Origin: Streptomyces sp. NBC_00224 | GTDB lineage: Bacteria; Actinomycetota; Actinomycetes; Streptomycetales; Streptomycetaceae | Direction of reading: 5' to 3' | Assembly (NCBI RefSeq): GCF_041435195.1 | Contig: NZ_CP108106.1 | Location: 4,250,501 to 4,314,500 of the forward strand | Length of the DNA: 64,000 bases | Shown: in pieces, positions 43,002 through 53,413 of the stretch | How the letters are laid out: the number at the start of each line of letters is the position of its first letter | Numbering within the stretch: the first letter of the stretch is position 1 | Made by a program: the position numbers and the translations under genes | The notes under the pieces: model-generated | Seen by the model: only the letters and a program-made list of their open reading frames with translations | The model's database searches: none | Told to the model about the DNA's origin: nothing

Positions 43002-44126
43002 CTAGGACCGGGGGTAACGGGCCAGCCAGCCCGGGGTGTTGACCGTTGGGCCGTGCAGGGCCGGGCCCTGGGTCATCTCCATGGCGAAGTCGTCGGCGAG
43101 TTCGAGGACCGTGGAGCGGCCTTCCAGCTCGGCGAGCCAGCCGGGTGGGAGGGCCGTTTCGCCGTGCAGGGCGCCCAGGAGCGTGCCGCAGAGGGTGCCG
43201 GTGGCGCCGGAGGGGCCGTCGTGGTTGACGGCGAGCAGCAGGCCGTGGCGGATGTCCTCGCCGACCAGGGCGCAGTACACGGCGATGGCCAGCGCCTCCT
43301 GGGCGAGGTGGCCCTCGCCGAGCGAGGCGACCAGGCCGGGGCTGGGCATGCCCTGGCGTACGGCGCCGAGGGCGTGCTGGAGGGCGTCCGTGACGGGCTG
43401 GTGGCCGGGGCGCTGGGCGAGCAGGGCGAGGGTGCGCTGGACGGCCGCGTCCAGCGACTCGCCCCGGGCAAGGCCGTGCACGATCACCGCGAAGGCGCCG
43501 GCCGAGAGGTACGCGGCGGGGTCGCCGTGCGTCTGGGCCGCGCACTCCACGGCCAGCTGGAGCACGAGCTGCGGCTCCCAGCCGACGAGCAGGCCGAAGG
43601 GGCCGGAGCGGGTGAGGGCGGCGGGGTCGCGGGCCTCGGGGTTCTTGGGCCGGTCGAGGGTGCCCATGACCTCGTCCGCGAGCCCGAGCAGACAGGCGCG
43701 GGCCGGGTCGCGTCTGCTGTACAGCCACTCCTCCCTGGCGAGCCACCCGTTGTCCTTGCGCCGCTCGTCCGGCCCCCAGTCGCGCTGGGTGGCGCCCCAG
43801 CGGAGGTACGCGCGGTGGACGTCGGTCGGCGGGTGCCAGGCGCCGGTGTCGCGGCGGACCTGGGCGCGTATGAGGCCGTCGACGGTGAAGAGGGTGAGCT
43901 GGGTCGCGGCGGTGATACGGGCGCCCGCCTCGCCGTCGGCCGGGCCGCTGACGCCCTCCGGCCCGTACCGGGTGCGGATCGCTTCGAGGGTGAGGGGACT
44001 GACGGGTGCGCCGAGCGCGTCACCGATCGCGCCGCCGAGGAGACTGCCGCGGACCCGGCTGCGGAAGTCCTGCTGCTCGGTGCGGCCCCATATGGACGTG
44101 GTGGGTCCGGTGGCTGCTGCGCTCAT
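43002..44126 (-). CDS. ADP-ribosylglycohydrolase-family protein
   Basis: A 374-residue protein of the DraG/ARH family, which removes ADP-ribose from proteins or other acceptors. The signature GSLLGGAIGDALGAP is at the N-terminus and the metal-binding NHDGPSGATGTLCGTLLGA near the C-terminal third. The ATG at 44126 is chosen because the family domain starts about 30 residues later and the upstream sequence is unconserved. The cellular substrate is unknown. Confidence 0.88.
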   Translation of the reverse strand: MSAAATGPTTSIWGRTEQQDFRSRVRGSLLGGAIGDALGAPVSPLTLEAIRTRYGPEGVSGPADGEAGARITAATQLTLFTVDGLIRAQVRRDTGAWHPPTDVHRAYLRWGATQRDWGPDERRKDNGWLAREEWLYSRRDPARACLLGLADEVMGTLDRPKNPEARDPAALTRSGPFGLLVGWEPQLVLQLAVECAAQTHGDPAAYLSAGAFAVIVHGLARGESLDAAVQRTLALLAQRPGHQPVTDALQHALGAVRQGMPSPGLVASLGEGHLAQEALAIAVYCALVGEDIRHGLLLAVNHDGPSGATGTLCGTLLGALHGETALPPGWLAELEGRSTVLELADDFAMEMTQGPALHGPTVNTPGWLARYPRS

Positions 44127-44382
44127 GGCGCAGCACTGTAATTGATTGGGTGCGTGCGAATAAGACCGCGCTGGGTTTGGGGTGGGGCGCCCTTTGAACG
44201 GTTTTTGTCCCTTCCCCACCCCGCCCCTTCACCTAGACCCTCCGGGGGTGGGTGGGGGTGGAGGTGGGTTTCCCGGGGGCTGCGCCCCCGGACCCCGTTG
44301 CGGGGCCCCCGGACCCTGCACCCCGCTCGGGGCTCCGCCCCGGACCCCGCTCCTCAAACGCCGGAGGGGCTGGAGTTACCTA

Positions 44383-44410
44383 AGGGGCGCGGGGAACTGC
44401 GCGACCAGCC
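44383..44410 (-). repeat. Dispersed 28-bp repeat, single arm, in a gene-free stretch
   Basis: The 323-bp gap 44127-44449 contains GC-rich sequence (CGGGGCTCCG/GGGCTGCGCCCC runs) and one arm of the dispersed repeat. The flanking bases (GGGGCTGGAGTT...) also match the inverse of the centre of the 31.9-kb copy, so the repeated unit is longer than 28 bp. No gene is seen. Confidence 0.75.
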
Positions 44411-44449
44411 CCCACCGGGCCCGCAGACAAACGGCATCCCCCGGAGGGT

Positions 44450-47400
44450 TCAGGGAAGGGGCGGGGTGGGGGAGCTCGTCCGTAGGAGCGTCCACGCTCG
44501 TTCCCTGCGCGGCGTCAGCTCCCCCGTGTCCACACCCCCGCACAACCCCAGCTCCTCCAACCCCTCCGCCTCCTCCCAGGAGACGTCCGGCAGCAGTTCA
44601 TCCGCCCGGGACCAATCCCCCCGCGCGCAGGACGCCACCAGGCCGTCGCCCTGCCAGGCGGGGGACCCGCAGCCCCGGCGGCTCGCCGCCATCGCGCGGT
44701 GGAAGTCGCCCGACTCACCCGGTAGCGACGCCGCCGCGTCCGCCGCCGGGCCGAAGTTCCCCCGGACCCGGTGGGAGGCCGCCAGGGCCTCAGCCGACGT
44801 CACCCGGCCGTCCAGCAGCGACAAGCAGTGGTCCAGGAACGGGAGAGCCTCCCCACCCCCCGCCAGGCACACCCGCGCCCTGCGCCCGTACGCCCAGCCG
44901 ATCTCCGGGTCCAGTTCCAGCGCACGGTCGAGTGCCTCCAGCGCCTCCCCCTCGCGCGAAAGCGACAGCAGCGCCGCCGCCTGTGCCGCGTGCAGCGCGC
45001 CCTGGCCGGGGTCGAGCGCGACCGCTCGCGTCAGGCACGCGTACGCCTCCTCGTGCCGCCCCAGCGCCCGCAGCACGTACCCCCGGCCCGCCACCGGCAC
45101 CGCGTCCCGGGGGTCCTCCTCGGCCGCCGCCGCGTAGTCCGCGAGCGCCTCCTCGTACCGGCCGGCCCGCCGGTACGCCTCCCCCCGTACCGCCCGTACG
45201 CTCCCGTCCTCCGGTCCGGACAGCTCCACCGCCCGGTCCAGGTCGGCGAGTTCCGCCTCGATGTGGCCCAGGTCCGCCATCAGGAATGCTCGTTCGACGA
45301 GAGAGGACGAGCCGGCGCCGTGGATGCTCACCGCGCGGTCCAGGTCCGCCCTCGCCCCCTCCACCCGCCACAGCCGCCGCCGCACCCGGCCCCGCCAGGT
45401 CAGCGCGTACACATCGTCCGGGGCCGCCTCCAGCGCCCGGTCCAGGTCCTCCAGCGCGCCCTCGGGGTCGTCCAGTTCCGAGCGCAGGCGGGCCCGCATG
45501 ATCAGGGCCCAGGTGTACGCCGGTTCCAGGGCCAGCGCCCTGCCGTAGTCCGCGAGCGCCTCCTCGTGGCGGCCCAGCGCCTCCAGGGACAGGGCGCGGC
45601 TGCCCAGAGCCCAGGCGTACCCGCCGTCCAGGGCGAAGGCGCGGCCGTACTCCGCCACCGCCTCCTCGTGGCGGCCCGCCGAGCGCAGCAGGTCGCCGCG
45701 CTCGCCGACCACCCACGCCGGGTCCGCCGACAGCCGCTCCGCGCGCTCCAGGTCGGCCAGGGCGCCCGCCGTGTCCGCGAGGCCGCGGCGCACCTGGGCG
45801 CGGCGGACCAGCGCCCACTCGTAGTCCTGGTTCAGCTCCAGGGCCCGGTCCAGGTCCGCCAGGGCACCCTCCAGGAGGCCCATCTGGTGGCGGGTCTGGC
45901 CGCGGCTGGCCGGGGCCCAGGCGTCGCCGGGGTCGAGCAGGATCGCGCGGTCCAGGTCCGCCAGCGCCTCCTCGAAGCGGCCGAGCCGCCGGTACATGTC
46001 GCCCCGGTAGCCGATGTAGTACGCGTCGTCCGGGGACAGTTCGCAGGCCCGGTCGAGGTCGGCGAGCGCCGCCGCGGGGCCATCCAGCGCGCTGCGCGCC
46101 ACGCTCCGGCTGTAGTACGCCCACGCCCGCCCCGGCGCGAGCACGATCGCCTGGTCCAGCTCGGCCAGCGCCTGCGCGTGGTTGCCCTCGTGGCGCAGCT
46201 CCCGGGCCCGTACGACATGGGCGCCCGCGCGGCCCTCGGCGCTCAGCCCGCCCCTGGACAGGAGGAGCGCCAGCACCTTTTCCACGCCCCCCTGTTCGTC
46301 GGCGAGCGCGGCCAGGCAGTCCGCGCCCCAGCGGCGCAGCGGCTCGTCGTCGGCGTCCTCGCCCGCCTCGGCCAGTGTCGTGGCCCAGCGGCGGGCGACG
46401 GCGGGCCCGGCCTCGCAGGCGTCCACGCCGTCGCGCAGCATCTGGGCGAGCGCTGCCCCCGGCCGGGCGCACAGCAGGTGGTACGACTCCTCCTGGCGCA
46501 GCTCGCGCCACCGCTCCCCGCTCCACAGGCGGCGCGCCGGGACCGCCACCGCGGCCGCCTCGCGGCGCGCCCCGATCGCCTCGGCGAGCCGCTGGTGGCA
46601 GGCGCTCCAGCGCTGCGGCGAGCCGGTGCGCTGGACGCCGAGCATGGCCGCGCGGACGACTCCGTGGTACTGGGCGCGCCCGCCGTGGTCGCTGACGAAC
46701 GGCAGCGACCGAAGCCAGCCGTACAGGCCCGCCACGTCCTCGTCGACCGCCGCCCGGAACACGTCCTCGTCGATGTGCCGGGGCAGCGCGCAGGCGAGCG
46801 CGGCCGCCCGCCGCACCGGGTCGCTCTCCCACTTCAGGAAGCGGTCCACGGCGGTTGCGCCGGGGGCGCGCGCGTCGCCGGGGTTCTCCGCGAGCGTGGA
46901 CACCAGGACGGGCAGCCGGCCGGAGAGCCGCAGGACGTCGCGGACGACCTCCTCGTCCACCACACCTTTGGCGGCGAGCAGTTGGCGGGCCTCGGTCTCG
47001 GTGAACAGGTCCAGGGGCAGCTCCGCCACCAGGTCCGCGTAGTCCGCCCAGCAGCCGGGGTCCAGGCGGCGCTGGCCCGCGAGGACCACGACGACCTGGG
47101 CGGGCAGCGCCCCGTACCGCTCGGTGGTGAGCAGATCGCGCAGCCAGGTGTCGAGGAAGGGCGAGGTGCGTTCGTAGGTGTCGAAGAAGAGCACCGTCCA
47201 CGGCACGTCGTCGGCGAGCCGCACCAGCTCCGCCACCAGGACGGGAGTGAGGACCTTCAGCGGGTCCAGGACGAGCTGGACGTCCTCCTGCTTGCCGAAC
47301 CGGGCGCTCAGGGCGGCCCGCACCTTGTCCGCGCCCAGGGCGAGCTGCTGGGCGTCCATGCCGTTGGCGAGCACGCCCACTCCGGGTACCAGGCCGAGGC

Positions 47401-47836
47401 CGACCAGGGACGCCTGGGCGAGGGCGGTGGAGCCGGGCGTGGGCGCCGCCGGGTCGGCGGGCGCGGTGGTGGACTCCGCCTCGTACCGCCGCTGGCGGTA
47501 GGTGGCGAGGAGGCGTTCCAGGGCCTTGAGCGGGTGGCCCTGGCGGGCGAAGTGCGCGCAGATCGCGGCGAGCGTCTCGGGGACGCTGTTGACGGCCTCG
47601 TCCGCGTAGGCCGTCGCCGCGCCGCGCTCGCGCGCGGTGTGCTCCAGTTCGCGCACGAGCGACGTCTTGCCGACCCCGGCGGCGCCGTGGACGTGGAAGA
47701 CGAACCGGTGCCGTTCGTCGTCGACCGGGGTGTCGAAGTTCTCCCGGAACAGGGCGAGTTCGCCCCGCCGCCCGACGAACCCGGCCCGTCTGCGCCGCTG
47801 GATGAGCTCCTGCATCGACGGTTTTCCCGCTGCCAT
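44450..47836 (-). CDS. Large NTPase-TPR protein
   Basis: An 1128-residue signalling or scaffold protein. The N-terminal AAA/STAND-like NTPase has a Walker A (GAAGVGKTSL, about residue 48) and a Walker B-like VLFFDTYE. The C-terminal half is an array of a dozen or so TPR units, each like ALADLDRALEL. STAND-TPR proteins act as regulated switches that bind partners through the TPR arm. Two in-frame starts, at 47836 and 47857, both lie inside a perfect inverted repeat and neither has a strong ribosome site; 47836 is used here. It starts 38 bp after the FbiC stop on the same strand. Confidence 0.83.
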   Translation of the reverse strand: MAAGKPSMQELIQRRRRAGFVGRRGELALFRENFDTPVDDERHRFVFHVHGAAGVGKTSLVRELEHTARERGAATAYADEAVNSVPETLAAICAHFARQGHPLKALERLLATYRQRRYEAESTTAPADPAAPTPGSTALAQASLVGLGLVPGVGVLANGMDAQQLALGADKVRAALSARFGKQEDVQLVLDPLKVLTPVLVAELVRLADDVPWTVLFFDTYERTSPFLDTWLRDLLTTERYGALPAQVVVVLAGQRRLDPGCWADYADLVAELPLDLFTETEARQLLAAKGVVDEEVVRDVLRLSGRLPVLVSTLAENPGDARAPGATAVDRFLKWESDPVRRAAALACALPRHIDEDVFRAAVDEDVAGLYGWLRSLPFVSDHGGRAQYHGVVRAAMLGVQRTGSPQRWSACHQRLAEAIGARREAAAVAVPARRLWSGERWRELRQEESYHLLCARPGAALAQMLRDGVDACEAGPAVARRWATTLAEAGEDADDEPLRRWGADCLAALADEQGGVEKVLALLLSRGGLSAEGRAGAHVVRARELRHEGNHAQALAELDQAIVLAPGRAWAYYSRSVARSALDGPAAALADLDRACELSPDDAYYIGYRGDMYRRLGRFEEALADLDRAILLDPGDAWAPASRGQTRHQMGLLEGALADLDRALELNQDYEWALVRRAQVRRGLADTAGALADLERAERLSADPAWVVGERGDLLRSAGRHEEAVAEYGRAFALDGGYAWALGSRALSLEALGRHEEALADYGRALALEPAYTWALIMRARLRSELDDPEGALEDLDRALEAAPDDVYALTWRGRVRRRLWRVEGARADLDRAVSIHGAGSSSLVERAFLMADLGHIEAELADLDRAVELSGPEDGSVRAVRGEAYRRAGRYEEALADYAAAAEEDPRDAVPVAGRGYVLRALGRHEEAYACLTRAVALDPGQGALHAAQAAALLSLSREGEALEALDRALELDPEIGWAYGRRARVCLAGGGEALPFLDHCLSLLDGRVTSAEALAASHRVRGNFGPAADAAASLPGESGDFHRAMAASRRGCGSPAWQGDGLVASCARGDWSRADELLPDVSWEEAEGLEELGLCGGVDTGELTPRRERAWTLLRTSSPTPPLP

Positions 47837-47861
47837 GGGATCAGTATGCGATCCCATGGCA
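47831..47861. promoter_or_regulatory. Perfect 12-bp inverted repeat over the NTPase-TPR start
   Basis: TGCCATGGGATC (47831-47842) and GATCCCATGGCA (47850-47861) flank a 7-base spacer. Each arm contains one of the two possible start codons of the minus-strand gene. It may be an operator, or an mRNA hairpin that hides the starts. Confidence 0.6.
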
Positions 47862-47874
47862 CACCCGAGCCCCC

Positions 47875-50469
47875 TCAGTCCCCCAACACCGGCAGCAGCT
47901 CGGGCAGATGGCCGTCCGAGGCGTGGGCCGCGTCCTGCCGCTCCTGCGGCACCTCGCCGTACAGCGTGGTGCGCGGCCTGGCCGGGCGGCCCGCCGCCTC
48001 CGCGATGGCGACCAGGTCCTTGATGGAGCGGTACGAGCCGTAACTCGATCCCGCCATCCGGGAGATGGTCTCCTCCATGAGGGTGCCGCCCAGGTCGTTG
48101 GCGCCCGAGCGCAGCATCTCGGCGGCGCCCTCGGTGCCCAGCTTCACCCAGCTGGTCTGGATGTTGGTGATGTGCGGGTGCAGCAGGAGGCGGGCCATCG
48201 CGATGACCGCGCGGTTGTCGCGGGTGGTGGGGCCGGGGCGGGCGATCCCGGCCAGGTAGACCGGCGCGTTGGTGTGGATGAAGGGCAGCGTCACGAACTC
48301 GGTGAAGCCGCCCGTCTCCTGCTGGATGCGGGCGAGCGTACGGAAGTGGCCGAGCCAGTGGCGGGGCTGGTCGACATGCCCGTACATCATGGTCGAGGAG
48401 GAGCGGATGCCCAGTTCGTGGGCGGTCTTGACGACCTCGATCCAGGTGGCGGTGGGCAGTTTGCCCTTGGTGAGGACCCAGCGGACCTCGTCGTCCAGGA
48501 TCTCGGCGGCCGTCCCGGGGATCGAGTCGAGGCCCGCCTCCTTGGCGGCGGTGAGCCATTCCCGTATCGAAAGGCCGGTGCGGGTCGCGCCGTTGACGAC
48601 CTCCATCGGGGAGAAGGCGTGCACGTGCATGCCGGGCACGCGCTCCTTGACGGCCCGCGCGATGTCGAAGTACGCGGTGCCCGGCAGATCCGGGTGGATC
48701 CCGCCCTGCATGCAGACCTCGACCGCGCCCACGTCCCAGGCCTGTTCGGCCCGGTCGGCCACCTGGGAGAGGGACAGGGTGTACGCGTCGGCGTCGGTGC
48801 GGCGCTGGGCGAAGGCGCAGAAGCGGCAGCCGGTGTAGCAGACGTTGGTGAAGTTGATGTTCCGCGTGACGATGTACGTGACGTCGTCGCCCACCACGTC
48901 CCGGCGCAGCTCGTCCGCGATGCGGCAGAGCGCGTCCAGGGCCGGGCCGTCCGCGTGCAGCAGCGCCAGCGCCTCCTCGTCGGTGAGCCTGGTGGGGTCG
49001 TCGGCGGCCGTGGCGAGGGCCGTCCGTACGTCGGTGTCGATGCGGGACGGCACCATGCCCGGGGCGGCCGCCTCGCGCAGCGCCTCCCAGTCGCCGTACA
49101 CCTCGTCGAAGTCGTCGCGGCGGTCGGAGGTGCGGCCGTCGGTGTCGATGGTGCGGTGCAGATCGGTGCGGCCGGTGGCGGCGAAGGCCTCCTCGGGCTC
49201 CTGCCACGGGTGGCCCTCGACCACCGCACCGGGCCGCGCCAGGCCGGTCTCCGGGTCCGCGAGCGCCCGCACGTGCGGCAGCAGCCGGGGGTCCAGCCAG
49301 GGCTCGCCGCGCTGGACGAACTCGGGGTAGACGCAGAGGCGTTCGCGCAGTTCGAAGCCGGCGGCCGCCGACTCCGCGGCGAGCTGCTCGATCTGCGGCC
49401 AGGGCCGCTCGGGGTTCACATGGTCGATGGTCAGCGGCGAGACCCCGCCCCAGTCGTCGATGCCCGCGCCGATCAGCCGTCCGTACTCGCTGTCGACGAG
49501 GTTCGGCGGCGCCTGGAGGCAGCCGGAGGGGCCCATGATGTGCCGCGCCACCGCGACGGTGGCGACCAGCTCGTCCAGCTCGGCGTCCGGCATGCCGCGC
49601 ATCGCGGTGTCCGGCTTGGCGCGGAAGTTCTGGATGATGAGTTCCTGGATGCCGTGGTACGAGCGCGCCACGCGGCGCAGCGCGAACAGCGAATCGGCGC
49701 GCTCCTCGTACGTCTCGCCGATCCCGATGAGCAGCCCGCTGGTGAACGGCACGGACGAGCGGCCCGCGTCCTCAAGGACCCGCAGCCGTACGGCCGGTTC
49801 CTTGTCCGGGGAGCCGTGGTGCGGGCCGCCGGGCTCGGACCAGAGGCGGGTGGCGGTGGTCTCCAGCATCATGCCCATCGACGGGGCCACGGGCTTGAGG
49901 CGCTGGAAGTCGGTCCACGACATCACCCCCGGGTTGAGGTGCGGCAGCAGGCCGGTCTCCTCCAGGATGCGGATGGAGATGGCCCGTACGTAGGCGATCG
50001 TGTCGTCGTAGCCGTGCGCGTCCAGCCACTCGCGGGCCTCGGGCCAGCGGTCCTCCGGCTTGTCGCCGAGGGTGATCAGGGCTTCCTTGCAGCCGAGTTC
50101 GGCGCCCCGGCGGGCGATGTCCAGGACCTCGTCGGGGGACATGAACATCCCGTGCCCGGCCCGGCGCAGCTTGCCGGGGACGGTGACGAAGGTGCAGTAG
50201 TGGCACTTGTCCCGGCACAGCCGGGTGAGCGGGATGAAGACGCTCTTGGAGTACGTGATGACCCCCGGGCGGCCCGCGGCGTCGAGGCCCGCGTCGCGCA
50301 CCCGCGCGGCCGAGGCCGCCAGGTCGACCAGGTCCTCGCCGCGTGCCTGGAGCAGCACGGCCGCCTCGGTGGTGTCCAGCGCGACGCCGTCCCGGGCACG
50401 TTTCAGCGCGCGCCGCATCGCGTTGGCGGTCGGTCCGTCTGCCTGCGGTCGCTGCGCGCTGGAAGTCAT
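47875..50469 (-). CDS. fbiC: FO synthase, two-domain FbiC
   Basis: An 864-residue bifunctional radical-SAM enzyme. It makes FO, the deazaflavin core of coenzyme F420, from tyrosine and 5-amino-6-ribitylamino-uracil. Two CxxxCxxC clusters are present: CRDKCHYC (C85, C89, C92) in the CofG half and CYTGCRFC (C544, C548, C551) in the CofH half, the fused form normal in actinobacteria. The ATG at 50469 gives the family N-terminus; a GGGGG run directly precedes it. FO is the substrate for F420 maturation, so this gene can support the luciferase-like oxidoreductases further right. Confidence 0.96.
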   Translation of the reverse strand: MTSSAQRPQADGPTANAMRRALKRARDGVALDTTEAAVLLQARGEDLVDLAASAARVRDAGLDAAGRPGVITYSKSVFIPLTRLCRDKCHYCTFVTVPGKLRRAGHGMFMSPDEVLDIARRGAELGCKEALITLGDKPEDRWPEAREWLDAHGYDDTIAYVRAISIRILEETGLLPHLNPGVMSWTDFQRLKPVAPSMGMMLETTATRLWSEPGGPHHGSPDKEPAVRLRVLEDAGRSSVPFTSGLLIGIGETYEERADSLFALRRVARSYHGIQELIIQNFRAKPDTAMRGMPDAELDELVATVAVARHIMGPSGCLQAPPNLVDSEYGRLIGAGIDDWGGVSPLTIDHVNPERPWPQIEQLAAESAAAGFELRERLCVYPEFVQRGEPWLDPRLLPHVRALADPETGLARPGAVVEGHPWQEPEEAFAATGRTDLHRTIDTDGRTSDRRDDFDEVYGDWEALREAAAPGMVPSRIDTDVRTALATAADDPTRLTDEEALALLHADGPALDALCRIADELRRDVVGDDVTYIVTRNINFTNVCYTGCRFCAFAQRRTDADAYTLSLSQVADRAEQAWDVGAVEVCMQGGIHPDLPGTAYFDIARAVKERVPGMHVHAFSPMEVVNGATRTGLSIREWLTAAKEAGLDSIPGTAAEILDDEVRWVLTKGKLPTATWIEVVKTAHELGIRSSSTMMYGHVDQPRHWLGHFRTLARIQQETGGFTEFVTLPFIHTNAPVYLAGIARPGPTTRDNRAVIAMARLLLHPHITNIQTSWVKLGTEGAAEMLRSGANDLGGTLMEETISRMAGSSYGSYRSIKDLVAIAEAAGRPARPRTTLYGEVPQERQDAAHASDGHLPELLPVLGD

Positions 50470-50662
50470 CCCCCGAGCATACGAGCGGTCCCCGCGCGGC
50501 GGTGTGCCGCCCGCGATCTTCGCGTTCGCACACTTTCCGGCCAATCCCCCCGAACACCGGGAACCCGCAGTGTGTCCGCGCCGATACTGAGAGTCGCTCC
50601 GGGCCCGGGTGCGATCCGATCCGCTTTCCGATCCGTACCACGACGAACGGGACGGTACTGAC

Positions 50663-52330
50663 GTGACATCAGAGCGTACGCAGCCGACGGCGACCCTGTA
50701 CCCGGAGCTGGACGAGGACGCGCTTCTGCGGTACTTCGAGGCGCTGACGAGCGGCGACACCTCGCACGTGGCGCCCGCGCGGGCCGCCGTGATCGAGGAG
50801 GCCAGGGCCCTGGCCCTGCCGGTCCGGGTGAAGATCCCCGGGGCGCGCGGGGACGAACTCGACGGGGTGCTGTGGAAGCACCTGGCCGGTGTGCGCGAGC
50901 GGCCCGCGGTCATCATGCCCTCGCCGTGGACCTCGCTCGGCTGGCTGGTCTACGTGGCGCAGGCGACCCGGTTCGCGGCCGCCGGGTACAACGTCCTGGT
51001 CTACTCCGCGCGCGGCTTCGGCGCGTCCGGCGGCGAGGTGGAGGTCGCGGGCCCGCTCGACATCGAGGACGCGGGCAAGGCGATCGACTTCCTGACCGCC
51101 CGGGTGGGCGCCGCCCCGACCAGACTCGGCTTCCTCGGCGACTCGTACGGCTCCGGCATCAGCCAGCTGATCGCCGCCCGCGACGAGCGCGTCCACGCGG
51201 TCGCGGCCCTGTCCACCTGGGGCGATGTGGGCGAGGCGTTCTACGAGAACACCACCCGCCACATCGCCGCCGTCGCCACCCTGCTGAGCGCCGCGGGCGA
51301 CGCGCGGCTGAGCGAGAGCACCCGGCAGGCCTTCGACGACCTGCTCGCCGACCGGAACATCGAGAAGACGCTGGAGTGGGCGGCCGAGCGCTCCCCGCTC
51401 ACCTACGTCGACGCCCTCAACCGGCGCGAGGTGCCGGTGTTCTTCGCGCACGCCTGGCACGAGACGCTCTTCCCGGCCAACCAGACCCTGCGGATGTTCC
51501 AGGCGCTGACCGGCCCCAAGCGGATCGACCTGTCCATCGGCGACCACTCCGGTCCGGAGATGACCGGCATGCTCGGGCTGCCCAACCGGATCTGGGAGGA
51601 CGCGCACCGGTTCTTCGCCCACCACCTCAAGGAGGTGGACAACGGCGTCGGCACCCAGGACCAGGTGGTCAGCGAGGTCATGTGGGGCAAGTCGCTGGAG
51701 TCGAGGCCCACCTGGGACGCGGTCACCGGCAGCACCGAGCGCCTGTATCTGACCGGCGGAGCCGCCAACGGCGAGGGCTGGGGCAAGGCCAAGACCGACG
51801 GCGGTCTCGCCGACAAGCCCGACAGCGGCTGGAGCGTCCGCTTCCAGACCGGCGCGGACACTCCGGCGACCGTCGCCGACGCGGTCGTGACCGCCGGATA
51901 CGCCGAGATGGCGGGCAACCCGAAGGTCTACCCGGTGCAGGACATCAACCGGGCCGACGCGGGCGTGTGGGCGAGCCCGCCGATGGCCGTCACCACCAAG
52001 CTGCGCGGCATCGCGCGGCTGCACCTCGCGTACACGGCGAGCGCCCACCGATCGACGATCATCGCCCACCTCTTCGACGTCTCCCCCGACGGCTCGGCGC
52101 ACATCGTCACGCACGCGCCCTTCACCCACCTCGGCGAGGAGCCCGGGCAGCGGGTGCGGGCCGAGGTCCCGCTCCAGGCCACCGGCTACGACGTGCCGGC
52201 CGGGCACCGGCTGCTGCTCGTCGTCGACGCCCGCGACCCGTTCTACGGCGACGCCAACCAGCCGCGCGCCACCATCGACATCGCGGCGGACGACGAGGAC
52301 CCGTCGTACCTGGACATCCCGCTCGGCTGA
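50663..52330 (+). CDS. CocE/NonD-type alpha/beta hydrolase (S15 family)
   Basis: A 555-residue hydrolase of the X-Pro dipeptidyl-peptidase S15/CocE family. An N-terminal alpha/beta domain with nucleophile motif GDSYGSG (near residue 170) and HETLF/GDHSG segments is followed by a C-terminal jelly-roll ([20 protein letters not shown]). Such enzymes cleave esters or acyl-peptides. No signal peptide is seen. GTG start with a weak GACGG site. It is divergent from fbiC. Confidence 0.82.
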   Translation: MTSERTQPTATLYPELDEDALLRYFEALTSGDTSHVAPARAAVIEEARALALPVRVKIPGARGDELDGVLWKHLAGVRERPAVIMPSPWTSLGWLVYVAQATRFAAAGYNVLVYSARGFGASGGEVEVAGPLDIEDAGKAIDFLTARVGAAPTRLGFLGDSYGSGISQLIAARDERVHAVAALSTWGDVGEAFYENTTRHIAAVATLLSAAGDARLSESTRQAFDDLLADRNIEKTLEWAAERSPLTYVDALNRREVPVFFAHAWHETLFPANQTLRMFQALTGPKRIDLSIGDHSGPEMTGMLGLPNRIWEDAHRFFAHHLKEVDNGVGTQDQVVSEVMWGKSLESRPTWDAVTGSTERLYLTGGAANGEGWGKAKTDGGLADKPDSGWSVRFQTGADTPATVADAVVTAGYAEMAGNPKVYPVQDINRADAGVWASPPMAVTTKLRGIARLHLAYTASAHRSTIIAHLFDVSPDGSAHIVTHAPFTHLGEEPGQRVRAEVPLQATGYDVPAGHRLLLVVDARDPFYGDANQPRATIDIAADDEDPSYLDIPLG

Positions 52331-52336
52331 CATCGG

Positions 52337-52371
52337 TGGGGGCCGGGCCCACAGTCGGGTCCCGGCCCCCA
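52337..52371. terminator. Bidirectional terminator between convergent genes
   Basis: Eleven-bp arms (TGGGGGCCGGG / CCCGGCCCCCA) around a 13-base centre that can pair further, lying 6 bp after the hydrolase stop and 20 bp from the stop of the LLM-class gene. Confidence 0.7.
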
Positions 52372-52391
52372 TGCCGTCACACGCACGGGAC

Positions 52392-53228
52392 TTACACGTA
52401 CGGCGTGAACTCGTCCAGCGCCTTCAGTACGGCCGCCTCGTCGGCGGACGGCAGCTGGAGGACGATCTCGTCGATGCCCAGGTCCGTGTAGTGGGCGATC
52501 TTTCCGGACGAGGGGAGCACCGCGTACGGAACGATCCGCAGCTCGTCCGGGGCCCGGCCCGCCTCCTCCCACGCCCGGCGCAGCTGCGGCAGGGAGTCGG
52601 TGAGCCCGCCGCCGCCGATCGGCAGCCAGCCGTCCGCGTACTCGGCGACCGCCTCGAACAGCTTGGGCCCGGCCGCGCCGCCGACCAGGACGCGCGGCGC
52701 CCCGTTCCGCACCGGCTTGGGATGCGCCTCGCTGGCCCGCACCGAGCCGAAGGCGCCCTCGTACGCGGTGGGCTTCTCGGCCCACAGCGCCCGCATCAGC
52801 GCCATGCGGTCCCGCACCAGCTCGCGCCGTGTGGACCACTCCACCCCGTGGTCGGCGGCCTCCTCGCGGTTCCAGCCGTAGCCGACGCCGAGCGTGAAGC
52901 GGCCGCCCGAGAGGTGGTCCAGGGTGGCGGCCTGCTTGGCCAGGTCGACCGGGTCGTGCTGGGCGACCAGCGTGATGCCGGTGCCCAGGCCGAGCGACTC
53001 GGTGACGGCGGCCGCCTGCCCGAGCGCGACGAACGGGTCCAGGGTGCGGCCGTACTGGCGCGGCAGCTCGCCGCCCGGCGGGTACGGAGAGAGCCGCTCG
53101 ACGGGGATGTGCGTGTGCTCCGGCAGATACAGCCCGGCGAATCCGCGCTCCTCCAGCTCGCGGGCGAGCCGGACGGGGGTGATCGTCTCGTCGGTGAGGA
53201 AGATCGTGGTGGCGATACGCATGCCCAC
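52392..53228 (-). CDS. LLM-class (luciferase-like) oxidoreductase, probably F420-dependent
   Basis: A 278-residue TIM-barrel protein of the bacterial luciferase-like family. Segments include GLGTGITLVAQHDPVDLAKQAATLDHLSGGRFTLGVGYGWN and VLVGGAAGPKLFEAVAEYADGWLP, typical of actinobacterial F420-dependent members. It uses a reduced deazaflavin (or FMN) to reduce or oxidise a small molecule; the substrate is unknown. GTG at 53228 (AGGGGG upstream) or ATG at 53222 could be the start. No CTGACG palindrome lies upstream, unlike the two other LLM genes. Confidence 0.84.
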   Translation of the reverse strand: MGMRIATTIFLTDETITPVRLARELEERGFAGLYLPEHTHIPVERLSPYPPGGELPRQYGRTLDPFVALGQAAAVTESLGLGTGITLVAQHDPVDLAKQAATLDHLSGGRFTLGVGYGWNREEAADHGVEWSTRRELVRDRMALMRALWAEKPTAYEGAFGSVRASEAHPKPVRNGAPRVLVGGAAGPKLFEAVAEYADGWLPIGGGGLTDSLPQLRRAWEEAGRAPDELRIVPYAVLPSSGKIAHYTDLGIDEIVLQLPSADEAAVLKALDEFTPYV

Positions 53229-53413
53229 TTCTTAGCCCCCTGGGATCGAGGGTGCAAGGGAGCCGTCCGGGCCACCACCGCCACGGACCGGCCACCGACC
53301 GGCCACCACTCAACCGCCGCCCCTTGCCTCGCAGTTCACTCGCGCGTACGACTGTGGGCGGACACGCACACCCACCGACAGGCACCCCTTCCATCCCGCT
53401 GGGAGCACACGCC

